A stretch of DNA of 64,000 nt from Cyclospora cayetanensis (taxonomy: Eukaryota > Apicomplexa > Conoidasida > Eucoccidiorida > Eimeriidae): assembly GCF_002999335.1 (NCBI RefSeq), contig NW_020312093.1:1-64000 (forward strand). The letters run 5' to 3'. Both the position numbers and the translations under genes were made by a program. Under the pieces are notes generated by a model. The model was not told the DNA's origin. It saw only the letters and a program-made list of their open reading frames with translations, and did no database searches. This document shows positions 59,808-64,000 of the stretch, piece after piece; within the stretch, counting starts at the first letter, position 1; every line of letters begins with the position of its first letter.

Positions 59808-62800
59808 TCAAAACCTGCAGACGTATGACGAGGATTGGGTAACGTAACGCACCCAGCGAAAGGGATTAAACGCCCCGTCCCTCTCCGCCACCCGCAGATA
59901 CCTAACCTGCAGCGGGCAGAGCAGCAGAGACGCAAAACGGCGAGGTTTATTTTAGAGTGCCGCTGCCCGAGCCGCGGGGTGGCTATACACCCCAGGGGGC
60001 ACCGTGTCGAGGCGGGGCTGAAGAAAAGATGGTGTAAAGATGCGGTATGAAATACGCCCAGAGAGACACAGACACGTCCGAAGACAAAAAGACACGTCCA
60101 GAAACAGATATCCTCTCCCCCATGCCTAGCCCGCGCATTGCGACGAAGCTGAACGGCGGCCTGCCCTCTCACGCATGAGGCTTCAGCGCGTGTGGCCGCA
60201 TTGCATGCACCACCCACCTGAAGGCTGGATACGTTGTACATCGGAATTTCGAAGCCTAAAGTAGCGGGCCCATACTCCGAGCGCAAGGGGGGGGGCAAGG
60301 CAGGATTGAGTGTCACACGCACCCGAAAACTCAGCTCGCAGCCACCCTGAGGGGAGAACAGCCATCCCGACAAAACCAAGGTGGAAAGCAATCCTTATCT
60401 ATTGACTCTTTCTGATCGTCCATAGATATATACATGTGATATACATAATATATGTATATGTGTCAAATGTGACACGCATTTTTAATGAGCCAGGCTTGCA
60501 CTGACAAACACACGACTACATACACACACACAACTACACACGAGGGGGACCCTTCCTCGCTGTCCATCGTCTACAGCCGGCTGCTCTCTCTGTGGCTGCG
60601 AGACCTTCTTCTGCAAGCAGCTCTCTCGTGCCTCCTAAAGCCACACTTCTCCGCCTCAGTCTATGCGCTCTCTCGCGCGCTTCCACATTCGCACCATGAC
60701 CTGCTGGCTAGGCTACACTGATGGCGTCTTTGTGCTGATGCCTCTCGTCCTCTAAGAACACCCCAACTCTCCTGGCGGCCTTCCTACACCCCGTCTCCAT
60801 CCCCCACTCTTGGAGTGCACAGAAACGGCAAGCGGGATAGTGCTGCACCCCATCGCCCTCCCCTTGAACAGGCTCTCGACTGCCCTTACCTGAAACTTTT
60901 TAATGAGCCAGTGGATTCGGTGCTCGGCTGCAATGAACTCCATACCCTAAATCAAACGAACGCAGGCAGCGAGCTTGAGTGCAGCGGTGTTTGTGCCTCT
61001 GCCGAGGCACAAACACCCACAAAAACCATCGAGGCCTTGCAGGCGGAGTGAGCAGGCAGGCTCGGAGGGGAGGAGCGTTTAGGGGCACAAGGGGTCGAGC
61101 AGCCTATGCTAGCAGCAGAGGCTTGAAAATAGGTATATTTGGATTGCGTGCATGGCAGAGAGAGGCCAAGAGCGACAGAAACCAGAATGTGCGCTGCTTC
61201 CAGCGCAACTTGCAAGCGCTACGCTTGGGAAAGGACCTCCAAGCCACCCTTCACTACAGAATACGCCCCCCTACATGCATGCGCAGGTGAACAATGCATG
61301 CATGCATGTTTGGACGCCTGAAAAAGCACTCATGCATAGGGACACATTTGTATGCTACTGCTTACTTGGGCAGCAACTGGTGGCATCGACTCCAGAGCCA
61401 CGGAAGTCGTGGCTTTTGGCAGGGATACAGAGACAGAGACATTCGCGGCACAGGACTGCTCGGGGAGATCGGCGCGGATTCGCAGTATCACGTCTACCTG
61501 TGAAAAAAAAGATGCAAACATGCCGACAGAAATGGAAAGAGCTTCCTCTACCCGGTCGAGTCTTTCTTCTTGGAGATGATGCGCAAACGCCTCGCGGAGA
61601 GTAACGCTGTGAAAGGGCAGCCTCGCTGCGCTACCCTTGCCCTTCTCCCCCCCCAACACATACACACATATATTAGGCACACACGGGGGCTCCCGAAGCG
61701 CTACTACCACCACGCCTCGGCGGGGAGCCGACAACAGAAAGATATCTACCACAACGCATCATCCTGGAAGAACCTTCCAAAGCCCCCTCCTACCTTGCCG
61801 TTGCCAAGCTCCTCAACGGTGGGAAGAACCCTAAAAGGCACATGGCTAACAGAGACGGCTCTGTAGTTCAAAAGGACGAACTCGCCATCGGGAGGTCGAA
61901 ATGTGAGAAGGCGCTGAGATTCGAAGAGCGCCAAGTCCACACATTCGTGGAAGTTGCACGAATCCGTACAGAGGGCGCCACCCTCACTAAGGCCTGAAGC
62001 ATGCACCGACACTTTTTCCGCCCCCCTTTGGTGCTCTCTGCTTCGCATGCGGCGGCTTTGCTCAACCCCAGGAAAGTACCATCGAACACAAAGGTCTCTG
62101 AGGAAAGTGTTGAGCGCTCTCCTCCCTTCCCCCTCCCGCACTAAGGCCTTTCCTCCGTGTGCCCCTTCCCCTTTGCGCGTGCTTCCTCGCCGCCTCGACT
62201 CGAGGCAGCGCGCACGTGGCTCTCACCGCTGCTGCCAATACTCAGCTGGTCCGAAAGGGCGAGCTTCATGAGAGGCGGGGTATCCAGGTAAGACTTCATC
62301 TGAATGCACCCGTCAAGGGATGCATGCAGCACTCTGCCGTCTCTCGAGAGAACGGCAGACAGCCGCTCGATCACGTCCACGAAGATCTCGCTGCGACGTC
62401 TCGCAGCCGCTGCTGCCGCGCTGCTGCTGCCGCTCCCTGCGGCAGCAGAAACAGCCACAGGCCTGCGGCTAGCCGTAGATGGCATAGTCTTGGGGCTGGT
62501 ACTCACGAAGGAAGGCAGCGAGACGGGCTGCAACCGCACACGCACCAGCCGCATGCAGAGCCACAGCCCCAGCCGTAGCAGACAGCTGCGCGGACAGCCG
62601 CGCATGCATCATTGCAAGGAGGCCGCTCGTCAGCAAAGATCGCCGTGTGCGCCATACTGCCTTAACAGTTCAGACTGAACGTGGCCACGCTACAGACCGG
62701 GTGTTGGTGCCTCTAAATATATACATATATATATATATACATATATATACATATGTATACATATACATATATATACATATACATATATATACATATACAT

Positions 62801-63916
62801 ATATATACATATACATATATATACATATACATATATATACATATACATATATATACATATACATATATATACATATACATATATATACATATACATATAT
62901 ATACATATACATATATATACATATACATATATATACATATACATATATATACATATACATATATATACATATACATATATATATACATATACATATATAT
63001 ACATATTGTTACCGGAGTTTTTGGAGGCTGTGGCTCTATAAGGACTGCCTCCGAATGAATCGCCGATTTGAGGCTCTCTGTGGCCGACTGCTGTGGGTAT
63101 CCGCAGTCGCACACTTCGTCAAGCAGCTCGTAGATCAGCACAAAGTTGCGACGCACAACTTCCTCGCTCAACACGCCGCAAAAATCCTGAGCAGCCGAAA
63201 AATCGCACCTAGATATTCTTGAACTCCGGCCTAGCTGCTCCCTCGCGGCACCACTTTTTTGAATCATGAATTTGCAACACGAGTTGCAGTGTCTGTCCGT
63301 TCATACGCCCCTTCGAAGGCCTCTATCTGCAGGCCTTTCTGCAGATGCGCCGGGATTCGCGAAACAGCGGCCCTTTCACATGACTAGGCAGCACCAACTA
63401 CGAGGGAGACACGGAGCCAGCGGTGAGAGTACGAATCTGATAGGCGAGAGGCAGGCTGTCGGATGAGAGAGCGAGGTTCAGGTGAGGACCTTAAGACTGA
63501 GATTTGCAACGTTTTTCCAGGAAACTGCGTAGGACGTGGGTGGGTGGTCTGTAAACTGTACAGTGCAGTGTGCAGTGCAAGGGTGCGACCTTGATGGCTT
63601 TGACGATCCTGAGGAGCACCTCGATCAAAAGGGATGGCGAAGGGTTCTGCTGCGTAACCAGCACAAATAAGAGGCCGCTGCGCCGTAGGAATGCAAAAGA
63701 GAGGCCCCCCACGGTGAAGACAGGGGGCGCCTCGCTGCCCGCTGCGACTGTTGGCGAGCCATCGCTGGTGGCTGAGACTTCCTGCTGTTGCTGCTGACCC
63801 CAAAATCGAACCTTCCTGAGAAATATCTCCGCTGCGCCTCGAGGAACGTCCCGTCTGAAGTCGCGACTAATCAGGCAGTCTCCCCGGGGGGAGAGAATAA
63901 ACACTTGGCTTAACAT
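59808..63916 (-). CDS. AP4M1: AP-4 complex subunit mu
   Basis: AP-4 is a clathrin-independent adaptor of the trans-Golgi; mu binds cargo tyrosine signals. Eight exons, all in phase: complement of 63590..63916, 63013..63186, 62227..62527, 61794..61993, 61366..61497, 60890..60946, 60218..60346, 59808..59906; 472 residues (human AP4M1 453). The start [20 protein letters not shown] matches AP-4 mu '[20 protein letters not shown]' better than AP-1, AP-2 or AP-3 mu. Next come [40 protein letters not shown] (AP-4 '[20 protein letters not shown]'); [20 protein letters not shown] followed by [13 protein letters not shown]; a short [19 protein letters not shown] exon; [18 protein letters not shown]; and the terminal [20 protein letters not shown]. 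The signal-binding C-terminal domain is complete. Exon 1's donor is GTCGCA, a weak but usable GT site. Intron 2 holds a long AT-rich microsatellite. Confidence 0.92.
62717..63007. repeat. (ATATACATATAC)n microsatellite in AP-4 mu intron 2
   Basis: About 290 bp of near-perfect atatacatatacat repeats start just inside the donor at 63012. Tyr/Ile and Tyr/Met frames on both strands are artefacts of this tract. Confidence 0.97.
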
Positions 63917-64000
63917 ACTGATCCCCAGCGACTACATACCACCCTCGGCCGCGGAAGGCGCGAGCGAGTGAGAGAGAGAGAGCAAGGAACCGATCGCGCT

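Noticed and set aside
60485..60721. Plus-strand ORF with Leu/Ser-rich sequence
   Set aside because: It lies inside an AP-4 mu intron on the opposite strand, with no domain or splice partner.
62647..63267. Tyr/Ile- and Tyr/Met-repeat ORFs on both strands
   Set aside because: They are translations of the AT-rich microsatellite in AP-4 mu intron 2; only 63013-63186 on the minus strand is exon.
59808..63916. Assignment as AP-1, AP-2 or AP-3 mu
   Set aside because: The N-terminal [15 protein letters not shown] block and the [16 protein letters not shown] segment fit AP-4 mu, and AP-3 mu has a different start; the central YELLDE motif alone is shared by AP-1, AP-2 and AP-4.
1..64000. Telomeric AAACCCT arrays, rRNA, tRNA or CRISPR
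   Set aside because: No array or structure of these kinds was seen by eye; a tRNA scan would be needed to exclude single tRNA genes.

Overview
This window looks like nuclear DNA of a coccidian apicomplexan, most probably Eimeria. The reasons are many short-exon genes, dense CAG/CTG trinucleotide tracts read as poly-Ser, poly-Ala or poly-Gln inside coding exons, and a plant-like SufS cysteine desulfurase with a secretory leader (an apicoplast pathway). There are no operons, rRNA or CRISPR arrays, and I found no tRNA. Species is not determined. Exon models were built by hand: reading-frame phase was checked across every junction given, but no transcript evidence was available.

Layout. 1-1035: minus-strand gene running off the left edge. 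1.0-10.5 kb: gene-poor, CAG-poor tract with decayed traces of a minus-strand Ty3-like retrotransposon. 11.0-12.1 kb: DUF167 protein (minus). 14.1-17.1 kb: multi-pass membrane protein (plus). 17.5-19.6 kb: SPEF1-like microtubule protein (minus). 20.8-24.0 kb: tepsin-like AP-4 accessory protein (plus). 25.5-29.4 kb: gamma-COP (minus), converging on tepsin. 30.9-31.5 kb: small membrane protein (plus). 33.3-35.6 kb: large repeat-rich unknown protein (plus). 36.9-38.4 kb: MAM33/p32 mitochondrial protein (minus). 39.0-40.0 kb: Ap4A hydrolase of the Nudix family (plus). 40.4-41.7 kb: unknown multi-exon gene (minus). 43.0-46.5 kb: SufS (plus). 46.8-48.8 kb: Nse4-like SMC5/6 subunit (minus). 49.5-51.2 kb: unknown gene (plus). 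52.2-57.6 kb: HOOK protein (minus). 59.8-63.9 kb: AP-4 mu subunit (minus).

How the genes relate. Four genes concern membrane traffic: AP-4 mu and tepsin (same coat), gamma-COP (COPI coat) and HOOK (dynein-cargo adaptor). SPEF1 is a microtubule protein. SufS and MAM33 belong to the apicoplast and mitochondrion. Neighbours lie in mixed orientation, so shared regulation is not implied. Introns carry most of the simple repeats: a 43-bp minisatellite in gamma-COP, a 49-bp array in tepsin, a 70-bp duplication in sufS and an AT-rich microsatellite in AP-4 mu.
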